Shown here: piece after piece, positions 16,208 through 24,670 of the stretch | Position numbering within the stretch: the stretch's first letter is position 1 | Layout: every line of letters starts with the position of its first letter | NCBI RefSeq assembly: GCF_947648125.1 | Contig: NZ_CANSMR010000005.1 | Span: 276,775-340,774, forward strand | From: an uncultured Bradyrhizobium sp. | GTDB lineage: Bacteria > Pseudomonadota > Alphaproteobacteria > Rhizobiales > Xanthobacteraceae | DNA length: 64,000 bases | Direction of reading: 5' to 3' | Made by a program: the position numbers and the translations under genes | Notes under the pieces: model-generated | What the model was told of the DNA's origin: nothing | What the model saw: the letters and a program-made list of their open reading frames with translations, nothing else | The model's database searches: none

Positions 16208-16971
16208 CATTGGGATCACCGCTGCTGTCGGCCATTCCGGGCCTGCGTCACGCCTTCTTCTCGCGCGAGGGCGGCGTCTCCGAGGGCATCTATGCCGGCC
16301 TCAATGGCGGGCTCGGCTCGCACGACGATCCGGCCAAGGTCGCCGAGAACCGGCGACGGATGGCCGAGCAGCTCGGCGTGCCGTCCGACCACCTGATCAG
16401 CGTGCATCAGGTGCACTCGCCCGACGCCGTGACCGTGACCGGTCCATGGAACGGCTCTATGCGCCCGAAGGCGGACGCGCTCGTCACGCGAACCGAAGGG
16501 CTTGCGATCTCGGTCACGACGGCCGACTGCGGCCCGATCCTGTTCGTCGATCCCCATGCGCGGGTGATCGGCGCGGCGCATGCCGGCTGGAAGGGCGCGC
16601 TGACCGGCGTGCTGGAATCGACCATCGATGCGATGGAAAAGCTCGGCGCCGAGCGCGGCGGCATCGTCGCCGCCATCGGCCCGCTGATCCGCAAGGAATC
16701 CTACGAGGTCGGAAACGAATTCGTCGAACGCTTCATCGAGGCCGATGCCGAGAACGGCATGTTCTTCATGCCCGCCGAACGCGACGGCCACGCGATGTTC
16801 GATCTCGCCGGCTTCATCCGCATGCGGCTGGAAAATGCTGGCGTGCTGATGATCGACGATCTCGGCATCGACACCTATTCCGACGAGCGCTGCTTCAGCT
16901 ACCGCCGCTCGGTGCACCGCAAGGAAGCCGATTACGGCCGGCTCGTTCACGCCATCGCGTTGGAAAGCTGA
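16204..16971 (+). CDS. pgeF: peptidoglycan editing factor PgeF (multicopper-oxidase-like YfiH family)
   Basis: The 255-residue protein is of the YfiH/DUF152 family. In E. coli PgeF removes wrongly incorporated L-serine from peptidoglycan stem precursors; older databases call it polyphenol oxidase or laccase. Family motifs are HAFFSREGGVSEGIYAGLN, the metal-site segments SVTTADCGPILFVD and GAAHAGWKGAL, and DERCFSYRRSVHR near the C-terminus, with His and Cys ligands in place. Its ATG overlaps the methyltransferase stop by four bases (ATGA). Confidence 0.93.
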   Translation: MTLGSPLLSAIPGLRHAFFSREGGVSEGIYAGLNGGLGSHDDPAKVAENRRRMAEQLGVPSDHLISVHQVHSPDAVTVTGPWNGSMRPKADALVTRTEGLAISVTTADCGPILFVDPHARVIGAAHAGWKGALTGVLESTIDAMEKLGAERGGIVAAIGPLIRKESYEVGNEFVERFIEADAENGMFFMPAERDGHAMFDLAGFIRMRLENAGVLMIDDLGIDTYSDERCFSYRRSVHRKEADYGRLVHAIALES

Positions 16972-17045
16972 CGCCGGGCGTCATCTTCGTTTTTATGCGA
17001 CAACCGGCTTGACTCTCCACCTGCTGGAGACCGGACAAGCGGCGC

Positions 17046-17978
17046 ATGACACAACGCACCTACAGCATCGGCGAGGCGGCGCGGCTCAGCGGAATGAGCG
17101 TCCGCAAGCTCCGCTTCTATTCGGACCAGGGGTTGCTGCCGCCGGCCGGCCGCACCGCGAGCGGCTATCGCGTCTTCACCGACGACGAACTGGTTCGCCT
17201 CGACCTGATCCGCTGCCTGCGCGATGCGGGGCTCGGTCTCGATGCGATCCGTGAGGTCCTGACCAAGGAGCTCTCGCTGGTCGAGGCGCTGAAGCTCCGC
17301 CTCGAGACGCTGGAAGCGGAGATCGCGGCGCAGCGCCGCGTCGCCTCGGCCCTGCGGGCTGCGTTGCGCTCACCGCAACTCACGGAAGCAGATCTGAGGA
17401 GATTCCTGACCATGACGCAGCTATCCCGCACTGAGCGCCGCAACGTCGTCGAAAGTTTTTTCGAGAAGGTGTCCGACGGCATCAACATCGACCGGAAATG
17501 GGTCCGGCAGATGATCGAGACGACGGTGCCCGAACTGCCCGACGAGCCGACACCCGAGCAATGCGATGCCTGGATCGAGCTGTCTTCGATCCTCAACGAT
17601 CCCTCCTTCATCGCCCAAATGCGCGCGAACGCCAGCGACGCCTGGGATCGCGACGCCTTCGATATGGAGGCCTGCAAGGCTGCAAGCGACGCCATTGTGC
17701 GCGAGGCAAAGCAGGCGATCGACGACGGGCTCGAACCAACGTCTGACACCGGCAGCGCGATCGCGCGACAATGGCTGGAAGCCTCGGCCCGATTGATGGG
17801 CCGGCAGCCCGACCTGGATTTCCGCAACTGGCTTCGTGCCAAATACGCCCAGCATGATGACCGCGCCGCACGCTATTGGCAGTTGGTCGCTATCATGCGG
17901 GGGCAGCGGCCCGACAGCAGCCCGAACCGGGAATGGGCCTGGATCGTCGATGCCATGCGGAATCATCTCGCTGACTGA
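17046..17978 (+). CDS. MerR family transcriptional regulator
   Basis: The 310-residue protein begins with a MerR winged helix domain: TYSIGEAARLSGMSVRKLRFYSDQGLLPPAGRTASGYRVF, then a dimerisation coiled coil (about residues 75-115). The long C-terminal part, about 190 residues and rich in Trp and charged residues, resembles the helical TipAS-like antibiotic or ligand-sensing extension but without clear motif identity. It lacks the metal-binding cysteines of MerR proper, so a small-molecule effector is more likely. No divergent target gene is adjacent, and pgeF lies 74 bases upstream in the same direction. Confidence 0.85.
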   Translation: MTQRTYSIGEAARLSGMSVRKLRFYSDQGLLPPAGRTASGYRVFTDDELVRLDLIRCLRDAGLGLDAIREVLTKELSLVEALKLRLETLEAEIAAQRRVASALRAALRSPQLTEADLRRFLTMTQLSRTERRNVVESFFEKVSDGINIDRKWVRQMIETTVPELPDEPTPEQCDAWIELSSILNDPSFIAQMRANASDAWDRDAFDMEACKAASDAIVREAKQAIDDGLEPTSDTGSAIARQWLEASARLMGRQPDLDFRNWLRAKYAQHDDRAARYWQLVAIMRGQRPDSSPNREWAWIVDAMRNHLAD

Positions 17979-18085
17979 CGAGGAATTCGATCCTGTCCCC
18001 GCGCGGCGCTTGACCGGTCGACTGTTAAGTGCTGTGGCCGTCCTGCCCTAGACGTTAAGCCGTTTTAACGATATCGCAGGACGCA

Positions 18086-18706
18086 ATGAGGGAAGCGTCA
18101 AACCACCAGTTTCAAACTGGGACAGTCGTGCGTGCCGCGATCGCAGCCACATGGCTGGCGATTGCGTCCGCGCTTGGCGGATGCGCGGCCGGCGGCAACG
18201 TGGCCGACTCCTACGCAATGGCGACGCCTGCGAGCGGCGGCGCAACGGTTGCGTTCGAATCGATCGACGGTCCGCCGCCGCAGGTATTCGACCGCATGGT
18301 GGGCGTGCTCGACAGCGAATCCAAGCTGCGCAGCCTGTCGATCGTGTCGCGCCAAGCCACCGCGGCCTATCGCGTGCGCAGCTATCTCTCGGCGCAGGTG
18401 GTGCGCGGCCGCACCATGATCGCGTGGGTGTGGGACGTCTACGACAGCAACCAGCAACGGGCGCTCCGGTTGTCCGGCGAAGAGCCTGCCGGCAAGGCCA
18501 GCCGCGACGCCTGGGCCGCCGCCGACGATCTGGTGCTGCGCAGGATCGCCCAGGCCGGTCTCAGCGGCCTGTCCAGCATGATCAATGGCGGCCCGGCGGA
18601 CAGCCCGGCGCCCGCCCCGGCACCGGAGCTGCGTGGGCCAGCGATGGTCAGCGCCCCGGCCTCCGCCGTGCCAGAGACCGTGGCACTCAGCTATTCCGCC
18701 AACTAA
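18086..18706 (+). CDS. predicted lipoprotein of unknown function
   Basis: The 206-residue protein has a hydrophobic leader ending in the lipobox ALGGC, with C33 as lipidation site, so it is probably anchored to the inner leaflet of the outer membrane or the inner membrane. The mature part contains FDRMVGVLDSESKLRSLSIV, AAYRVRSYLSAQVVRGRTMIAWVWDVYD and AWAAADDLVLRRIAQAGL, a pattern I know from uncharacterised rhizobial lipoproteins but cannot name. The C-terminal 45 residues are rich in Pro and Ala and look disordered. A CCCCGG/CCGGGG hairpin follows the stop. It precedes prs but is probably a separate unit. Confidence 0.75.
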   Translation: MREASNHQFQTGTVVRAAIAATWLAIASALGGCAAGGNVADSYAMATPASGGATVAFESIDGPPPQVFDRMVGVLDSESKLRSLSIVSRQATAAYRVRSYLSAQVVRGRTMIAWVWDVYDSNQQRALRLSGEEPAGKASRDAWAAADDLVLRRIAQAGLSGLSSMINGGPADSPAPAPAPELRGPAMVSAPASAVPETVALSYSAN

Positions 18707-18884
18707 CCCCCGGAATCTCCCGGGGAAAGGCGTTTTTTGCCCAGGAAAAGGTGGGCTGAAGCGCCTAATGGGTTGCCAGCGGCGCCGCCTGCCTGATATT
18801 CCCTCGCGCACCGAAAACCCGCCGGTTCTGTAAGGACTTGAGATGCTGAACGTCGTATCCAGCAAGGCGCGGGGGGAAGCATCG

Positions 18885-19838
<954 letters not shown>

Positions 19839-19853
19839 AGCCTCATACTCACT

Positions 19854-19975
19854 GTCGTCCCGGCCTTGAGCCGGGACCCATAACCACCAATTCCTGTTGC
19901 TGCGAAGGCTGGGGCCACATCTGGCGCCCGCAATAAGATCCTGTGGTTATGGGTCCCTGCTTTCGCAGGGACGAC
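19854..19975. repeat. palindromic intergenic repeat, family A, copy 2
   Basis: Opens GTCGTCCCGGCCTTGAGCCGGGACCC and ATAACCACC; closes GTGGTTATGGGTCC and GCAGGGACGAC. The two terminal hairpin arms differ in their loops, as in the other copies. It fills the space between the convergent prs and SDR genes. Confidence 0.9.
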
Positions 19976-19998
19976 GCTAAGGATGCGGCCCCACCACC

Positions 19999-20805
19999 TC
20001 AAAACCCCGGCCGCGGCACGTGGCTCATCAGCGTCCGCGCATAGCCGCCATCGACGATGATCTCCTCACCATTGATGTATGACGCGCGGTCGCTCGCCAG
20101 GAACAGGGTCGCGTCCGCCATGTCCTGCGGCGCGCCGATCCGGCGCAGCGGCACCACGGCGGTGCGCCGCTCGGTAACCCCTGGCGTGTCGTAGAACGCC
20201 TGGCTCATCGGCGTGACGACGAGGCCGGGACTGACCACATTGCTCCGGATGCCGTGCGGCCCCCATTCGGCGGCGAGCTGCTGCGAGAGCATCACGACGG
20301 CGGCCTTGCTGACGCTGTAGGCGCCGCTCTGCCCCTGCGCATTGCTGGCGGCGATCGAGGCGACATGGATGAGGCTGCCGCGTCCGGCCTTGCGCATCTG
20401 GCGGCCGAACGCCTGCGCGCAGATGAAATAGCCGGTGAGGTTGATCGCCAGCACCGCATTCCATTCGGCGAGCGGCAGCGTATCGAGCCCGCCGGGGCGC
20501 AGCACCGCCGCGGTGTTGACGAGGATGTCGCAAGGACCAAGCGTGCGCGCGACGGCGGCGGCAACAGCCGCGACGTTGTCCTCGCTGGTCGTGTCGCAGC
20601 TTGCAACGAGATGACCGTCGCCGAACTCGCGCAGCTTTGCCTTGGTGTCCGCCAGCCCGCGCTCGTCGCGATCGAGCGCGGCGACCCTGGCGCCGGCGCG
20701 CGCGAAACCGATGGCGGTGGCGCGGCCGATACCGCCCCCTCCGCCGGTGACGACGGCAACGCGGCCCGACAGGCCGAGCCAATCGGAAGAATGTTGTTCG
20801 GTCAT
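19999..20805 (-). CDS. SDR family NAD(P)-dependent oxidoreductase
   Basis: From MTEQHSSDWLGLSGRVAVV at 20805 the product is 268 residues, a classical short-chain dehydrogenase. The cofactor loop is VVTGGGGGIGRATAIGFA, NTAAVL keeps the NxA structural motif, catalytic Ser is in IHVASIAASN and the Tyr-x-x-x-Lys is AYSVSKAA. The C-terminal ASYINGEEIIVDGGYA is typical. An acidic residue after the second strand (ALDRDERG) suggests NAD rather than NADP preference. The substrate is not predictable and no pathway genes adjoin it. An ATG at 20883 would add 26 residues of doubtful sequence. Confidence 0.9.
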   Translation of the reverse strand: MTEQHSSDWLGLSGRVAVVTGGGGGIGRATAIGFARAGARVAALDRDERGLADTKAKLREFGDGHLVASCDTTSEDNVAAVAAAVARTLGPCDILVNTAAVLRPGGLDTLPLAEWNAVLAINLTGYFICAQAFGRQMRKAGRGSLIHVASIAASNAQGQSGAYSVSKAAVVMLSQQLAAEWGPHGIRSNVVSPGLVVTPMSQAFYDTPGVTERRTAVVPLRRIGAPQDMADATLFLASDRASYINGEEIIVDGGYARTLMSHVPRPGF

Positions 20806-20934
20806 GGGCGCCTCCCGCGCGTTCTGATTATGCCGGCAAGCATAACCGAACACGCAGGCTGCGAGCGCGATCCCGGCACGCATGCCGGAAGCGCTTTTGC
20901 GTCGGGCCTTAAACTATTGACGCGCTTCTTATCT

Positions 20935-20983
20935 GCGCATGATCTTTTCGGAAAACCGCTTCGCACTTTTCCGGATCATGCGC
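20935..20983. repeat. palindromic repeat, family D (GCATGATC ends), copy 1
   Basis: GCGCATGATC and GATCATGCGC frame CTTTTCGGAAAACCG and its partner CGCACTTTTCCG. It ends one base before the stop codon of ribH and could form the ribH terminator. A second, less perfect copy is at 38732-38776. Confidence 0.85.
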
Positions 20984-20984
20984 G

Positions 20985-21566
20985 TTAGCCAGGTATTCCC
21001 GCCGCGACCTGGCCGCGCAGCCGTTCGAGGCTGAGCAGCGTGTTGGCGCAGGCCTCCGCGACCTCGATCCCCTTGATCACGAAGTGCTTGCGGAAGAAAT
21101 CGTAATGCACCTCGGTCTCGTGGAATTGCTGCGGCGTCAGCACCGCCGAGAACACCGGCACCTCGGTGCGCAACTGCACATCCATCAGCGCCTTGATCAC
21201 GGTATCGGCAACGAATTCGTGGCGGTAGATGCCGCCATCGACGACGAGCCCGGCCGCGACGATCGCGGTGTAGCGACGGGTCTTCGCCAGCAGCTGCGCG
21301 TGCAGCGGGATCTCGAACGAGCCCGGCACTTCGAACACGTCGACATTGGTGATGTGGCGCGCCTCGATCTCCTTCAGGAAGGAAATGCGGCACTCTTCCA
21401 CCACATCGCGATGCCAGGACGACTGCACGAAGGCCACGCGCTGCGGCTTGGCGAAATGCGGATGCTCCGGCGCCGGCGGAATGGCCGGCGTATCGGGAGC
21501 GCTTTCTGCTTCGGAGGTTTGGACTTGAGAAGCTTGAACGTCTTGGTCTTGCAACATCTGATTCAT
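20985..21566 (-). CDS. ribH: 6,7-dimethyl-8-ribityllumazine synthase, RibH2 type
   Basis: Lumazine synthase condenses 5-amino-6-ribitylamino-uracil with dihydroxybutanone phosphate in the penultimate riboflavin step. The 193-residue protein has a 40-residue Pro/Glu-rich N-terminal extension and then the core: RVAFVQSSWHRDVVEECRISF, VDVFEVPGSFEIPLHAQLLA, GLVVDGGIYRHEFVADTVIKA, and FFRKHFVIKGIEVAEACANTLLSL. The Trp in SSWH and the DGGIYRHEFV segment match the second rhizobial/Brucella isoform RibH2 (a decamer) more than RibH1. An FMN riboswitch lies just upstream on the same strand, so expression should be shut off by FMN. Confidence 0.93.
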   Translation of the reverse strand: MNQMLQDQDVQASQVQTSEAESAPDTPAIPPAPEHPHFAKPQRVAFVQSSWHRDVVEECRISFLKEIEARHITNVDVFEVPGSFEIPLHAQLLAKTRRYTAIVAAGLVVDGGIYRHEFVADTVIKALMDVQLRTEVPVFSAVLTPQQFHETEVHYDFFRKHFVIKGIEVAEACANTLLSLERLRGQVAAGIPG

Positions 21567-21651
21567 GGCTTTCCTCTTTCAGGACCAGAATCAGGGCACA
21601 CGGACAACGACACAAGCCCACGCGAAAATCGCGTTGGCTGCCGCAACCGTT

Positions 21652-21805
21652 CTCTTTCATCCGGACTGTAACCGTCGGCTTCGGAATTGCACCGAATCTG
21701 CTGACCCTTCTCCCGGCTTCACGGAAGAAGGCGCTCGCGGGCTTGGGCTCATCGCCCTTTACCGCCGGTGGGGATTTTCACCCCGCCCTGAGAACATCGG
21801 CATGC
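21652..21805 (-). promoter_or_regulatory. FMN riboswitch (RFN element) controlling ribH
   Basis: On the minus strand the conserved RFN blocks occur in order: GGGGTGAAAATCCCCACCGG, GCGGTAAAGGGCGATGAGCC, CGCGAGCGCC, GGTCAGCAGATTCGGTGCAA, CCGAAGCCGACGGT and AGTCCGGATGAAAGA. These are the pairing arms and FMN-contact nucleotides of the family. It ends about 86 bases before the ribH ATG. Confidence 0.95.
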
Positions 21806-22243
21806 CCGGGATGGACGTGCCTGAGGCGAAATATGACCAAACCGCGACAGCTGGGCAAGCACCTTTGGCATGGGGAAACGGCATGTCCCCATGAGCGCGC
21901 TGCGGCCCTTGCAGAGAGATGTGAGCGCCCGAAAGGCTGATTCACGCGTGCGGCGAGGCGCCCGCAAATGGTTAATAAATCGTTACGCGAACGCCTAGAT
22001 TCCGATTTGTTCGCAAAATCACAAGTGTGGCGGAGATCAGCTGTGGACGATGCGCGCTTTGGCTGTGGACGGACTCGGCGTGCGGTTGCGCGGATTCCGC
22101 AAATCACATCACTTCATCGGCGTCAGGTCCAGGGGCATCCGGAAGCCCGGTCAAGGAACTGCACTCGGCCACGACGCAGTATGTCGCAAGTGCCGGCTTC
22201 CGTGTGCGTATCAAGCGATCATAAGAACAAGGTCCGAGACGGC
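21806..22243. other. divergent region between the ribH riboswitch and the YbjN gene
   Basis: No gene is supported. A CtrA-like half-perfect site TTAA-TAAATCG-TTAC sits at 21972-21986 (seven of eight conserved bases). Plus-strand open frames across 21968-22243 lack a ribosome binding site and conserved sequence. The region must carry both divergent promoters. Confidence 0.4.
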
Positions 22244-22744
22244 ATGTCCCTCCTCGAAAGCATTATCGATTCCCGGAACAACCCGCTTGCGGTGGTCGAG
22301 GATATCGCCACCGACAACAACTGGGCGTTCGAGCGTTCCGGCGAAGACGAGGTGACGATCGTCTCCAAGGGAGACTGGATCGATTATCAGCTCTCCTTCA
22401 CCTGGATGGGAGAGATCGAGGCGCTGCATCTCGCCTGCGCCTTCGACATGAAGATGCCGCAGGCGCGCCGCGCCGAGGTGCAGCGGCTGGTCGCCGCGAT
22501 CAACGAACAATTGTGGGTTGGCCATTTCGATCTGTGGACCCACACCGGCATGGTCATGCATCGTCAGGCGCTCGTGCTGCCCGGCGGCCTCACCGCCTCC
22601 ACCGCGCAATGCGAGAGCATGGTGGTCAACGCGATCCATGCCTGCGAGCGCTACTATCCGGCGTTCCAGTTCGTGGTGTGGGCCGGCAAGTCGACCGCCG
22701 AGGCGATGGCCGCCGCGATGTTCGATACCGAGGGCGAGGCGTAA
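22244..22744 (+). CDS. YbjN domain-containing protein
   Basis: The 166-residue protein starting MSLLESIIDSRNNPLAVVED is a YbjN/DUF1790-type protein, related in fold to type III secretion chaperones and widespread in alphaproteobacteria. Recognisable segments are NNWAFERSGEDEVTIVSKGDW, YQLSFTWMGEIEALHLACAFDMKMP, VQRLVAAINEQLWVGHFDLW and CERYYPAFQFVVWAGKSTAEAMA. No signal peptide or membrane segment is present, so it is cytoplasmic. E. coli YbjN affects motility and stress tolerance, but the molecular role is unknown. The gene is separated from proC by a family A repeat, though both may be one transcript. Confidence 0.85.
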   Translation: MSLLESIIDSRNNPLAVVEDIATDNNWAFERSGEDEVTIVSKGDWIDYQLSFTWMGEIEALHLACAFDMKMPQARRAEVQRLVAAINEQLWVGHFDLWTHTGMVMHRQALVLPGGLTASTAQCESMVVNAIHACERYYPAFQFVVWAGKSTAEAMAAAMFDTEGEA

Positions 22745-22763
22745 GCGCGTCCGCATACTCAGT

Positions 22764-22908
22764 GTCGTCCCTGCCTAGTGCGCAATTGCGCACGGGAGCA
22801 GGGACCCATACTCCGCGGCCGCGGGGCTCACGCAAACTGCTTGTGGCTGGCGTCACGCTTCACTAGAACCGCCTGTGGTTATGGGTCCCGGCTCAAGGCC
22901 GGGACGAC
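22764..22908. repeat. palindromic intergenic repeat, family A, copy 3, with nested palindrome
   Basis: The left arm GTCGTCCCTGC is interrupted by GTGCGCAATTGCGCAC before GAGCAGGGACCC; the right arm is GTGGTTATGGGTCCCGG through GGGACGAC. It ends ten bases before the possible proC start, so proC translation begins almost at its edge. Confidence 0.9.
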
Positions 22909-22917
22909 ACAGAGTTT

Positions 22918-23760
22918 GTGGAGCCACCCGTGAACACATCCAGCAGCGCATTGACAAACACAACCGGCACCATCGCGCTCGCGGGCGCGGGCAAGATGGG
23001 CGGCGCGATGCTGACCGGCTGGCTCGCGCAGGGCCTTTCGCCCAAACATGTCGCGGTGATCGATCCGCATCTTTCGCCCGAGATCTCCGCGCTTGCCGCC
23101 AAGGGCGTCCGGCTCAATCCGCAGGCGACCGATCTCGGCATGGTCGACACGCTAGTCGTCGCGGTGAAGCCGCAATCGTTCCGCGACGCCGGCGCCGCGC
23201 TGAAGGCACTGGTCGGTCCGTCGACGCTCGTGGTCTCGATCATGGCCGGCACGACGATGTCCGCGCTGGAAGAGGTGGTCGGCGGCGCCGTGGTGCGCGC
23301 GATGCCGAACACGCCGGCAGCGATCGGCCGCGGCATCACGGTCGCGGTGCCCTCAAAGCGCGTCACCGCCGCGCAGCGCGCCATGACCGATGCGCTGCTG
23401 AAAGCGACCGGGCTGGTCGAATGGGTCGACGATGAGAACCTGATGGACGCGGTGACCGCGGTCTCGGGCTCCGGCCCGGCCTATGTCTTCCTACTCGCCG
23501 AGGAGCTGGCCCGCGCCGGCGTCGCGGCCGGCCTGCCCGAGCAACTCGCGACCACACTGGCGCGCGCCACCGTCGCCGGCTCCGGGGAGCTGCTGCATCG
23601 CTCCGATCTCCCGTCGGCGACGCTGCGGCAGAATGTCACCTCGCCCGGCGGCACCACGGCTGCCGCGCTCGAGGTGCTGATGGCGACTGACGGCATGCAG
23701 CCGCTGATGACCCGCGCCATTGCGGCCGCGACCCGCCGCTCAAGGGAATTGGCGAAGTAG
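22918..23760 (+). CDS. proC: pyrroline-5-carboxylate reductase
   Basis: ProC catalyses the last step of proline synthesis, reducing pyrroline-5-carboxylate with NAD(P)H. The Rossmann loop is TIALAGAGKMGGAMLTGWLAQG near the N-terminus, followed by VVAVKPQSFRDAG and RAMPNTPAAIGRGITV. The C-terminal dimerisation and substrate domain has the family signature SGSGPAYVFLLAEELARAGVAAGLP and LRQNVTSPGGTTAAALEVL. GTG codons at 22918 and 22930 are both possible starts (MEPPVNTSS or MNTSS); length is 280 or 276 residues. It lies directly after a family A repeat. Confidence 0.96.
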   Translation: MEPPVNTSSSALTNTTGTIALAGAGKMGGAMLTGWLAQGLSPKHVAVIDPHLSPEISALAAKGVRLNPQATDLGMVDTLVVAVKPQSFRDAGAALKALVGPSTLVVSIMAGTTMSALEEVVGGAVVRAMPNTPAAIGRGITVAVPSKRVTAAQRAMTDALLKATGLVEWVDDENLMDAVTAVSGSGPAYVFLLAEELARAGVAAGLPEQLATTLARATVAGSGELLHRSDLPSATLRQNVTSPGGTTAAALEVLMATDGMQPLMTRAIAAATRRSRELAK

Positions 23761-23768
23761 TCTTTCGC

Positions 23769-24179
23769 CTACTGCGCCTGGCCCGACGTCCCGGCGAGCC
23801 GCTTGTTGAAGCTCTCGACATTGATCAGGCCGCGGGCGTGGCGGCCTTCACCGAGCTTGCGCGTGCCCTCAAACGCCTCGACCGCGAAACGGATCACGCG
23901 GCGCTCGACCGCGACCACCTTTGCGGTGGTCCGTACGGTCGCGCCGACCAGCGCGGCGGCGAGATGGCGGATATCGACCTCGGTCCCGACCGTGACCCAG
24001 CCGGGCTGCAGCGCACCGCGGATGGCATCGCCCGAGGCTATCTCCATCTCGAGGATCATCATCGGCGTCGCATACACCATCGGCATGCCGGGCACGAAAT
24101 GCCCGACCGTGCGCTCCGGCGGCACCACGAGCATACGCTCGGCGCTCATGCCGATCTTGATGAAGTCGCGTGCGTCCAT
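23769..24179 (-). CDS. thioesterase family protein (hotdog fold, FlK-like)
   Basis: The 136-residue protein has the single hotdog-fold length and the pattern of fluoroacetyl-CoA thioesterase-like proteins: PERTVGHFVPGMPMVYATPMMILEMEIASGDAI forms the central helix with Thr and Glu at the usual catalytic places, and VGTEVDIRHLAAALVGATVRTTAKVVAVE the following strands with a conserved His. The acyl-CoA substrate is unknown. It converges with proC (8 bases apart) and is followed upstream by a family A repeat. Confidence 0.85.
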   Translation of the reverse strand: MDARDFIKIGMSAERMLVVPPERTVGHFVPGMPMVYATPMMILEMEIASGDAIRGALQPGWVTVGTEVDIRHLAAALVGATVRTTAKVVAVERRVIRFAVEAFEGTRKLGEGRHARGLINVESFNKRLAGTSGQAQ

Positions 24180-24196
24180 GTGGCCTCAAAGACAGT

Positions 24197-24336
24197 GTCG
24201 TCCCGGCCTTGAGCCGGGACCCATAACCACCGACGCTTGTGTTGCGATGGCTGGGGCCCCAGCGGACATACACAACAAGCATCGGTGGTTATGGGTCCCT
24301 GCTCCAGTGCGCAATTGCGCACAAGGCAGGGACGAC
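24197..24336. repeat. palindromic intergenic repeat, family A, copy 4, with nested palindrome
   Basis: Left arm GTCGTCCCGGCCTTGAGCC, right arm GTGGTTATGGGTCCCTGC then GTGCGCAATTGCGCAC and GCAGGGACGAC. The nested 16-base palindrome is the same as in copy 3 but lies in the opposite arm. Confidence 0.9.
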
Positions 24337-24353
24337 CCGTGGAGAGATAGGGG

Positions 24354-24557
24354 CTACTTCTTCGCGGCAGCGGCGCGCTCGACGAAGGTCTTGCCGCCCT
24401 TCATCTTGTGGTGCAGCGGCGCTTCGTTGATCTGGATCACGACGGCATCGGCGTCGACGCCAAGGTTCTTCACCAGCGCCTGGGTGATGTCGCGCATCAT
24501 GCCGGCCTTCTGCTCGTCGGTGCGGCCGGCGGCCATGCTGACAGTGATCTCGGGCAT
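24354..24557 (-). CDS. tautomerase family protein (4-oxalocrotonate tautomerase-like)
   Basis: The 67-residue protein starts MPEITVSMAAGRTDEQKAGM. After removal of Met the catalytic Pro-1 is exposed, as in all 4-oxalocrotonate tautomerases. Its length and the segment MMRDITQALVKNLGVDADAVVIQINE fit the family's beta-alpha-beta unit. AAGGGAG lies at the right distance upstream. The upstream longer frame is not supported. A DmpI-like 2-hydroxymuconate tautomerase role is possible, but no catechol meta-cleavage genes are nearby. A short palindrome separates it from hisS. Confidence 0.9.
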   Translation of the reverse strand: MPEITVSMAAGRTDEQKAGMMRDITQALVKNLGVDADAVVIQINEAPLHHKMKGGKTFVERAAAAKK

Positions 24558-24636
24558 CGGAATAACTCCCTTGTTGTTGTTGACGCGCAAACCGGTCATC
24601 CGCCGGTCTGGCTGGCGCGGCATCTTTTTGAAGATG

Positions 24637-24663
24637 GATGCGCGGGTCAAGCCCGCGCATGAC
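24637..24663. repeat. short family C hairpin downstream of hisS
   Basis: ATGCGCGGGTCAAGCCCGCGCAT is a near-perfect hairpin followed by GAC, identical in style to the family C core at 10864. It lies eight bases beyond the hisS stop and may serve as its terminator. Confidence 0.7.
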
Positions 24664-24670
24664 AAACCAG

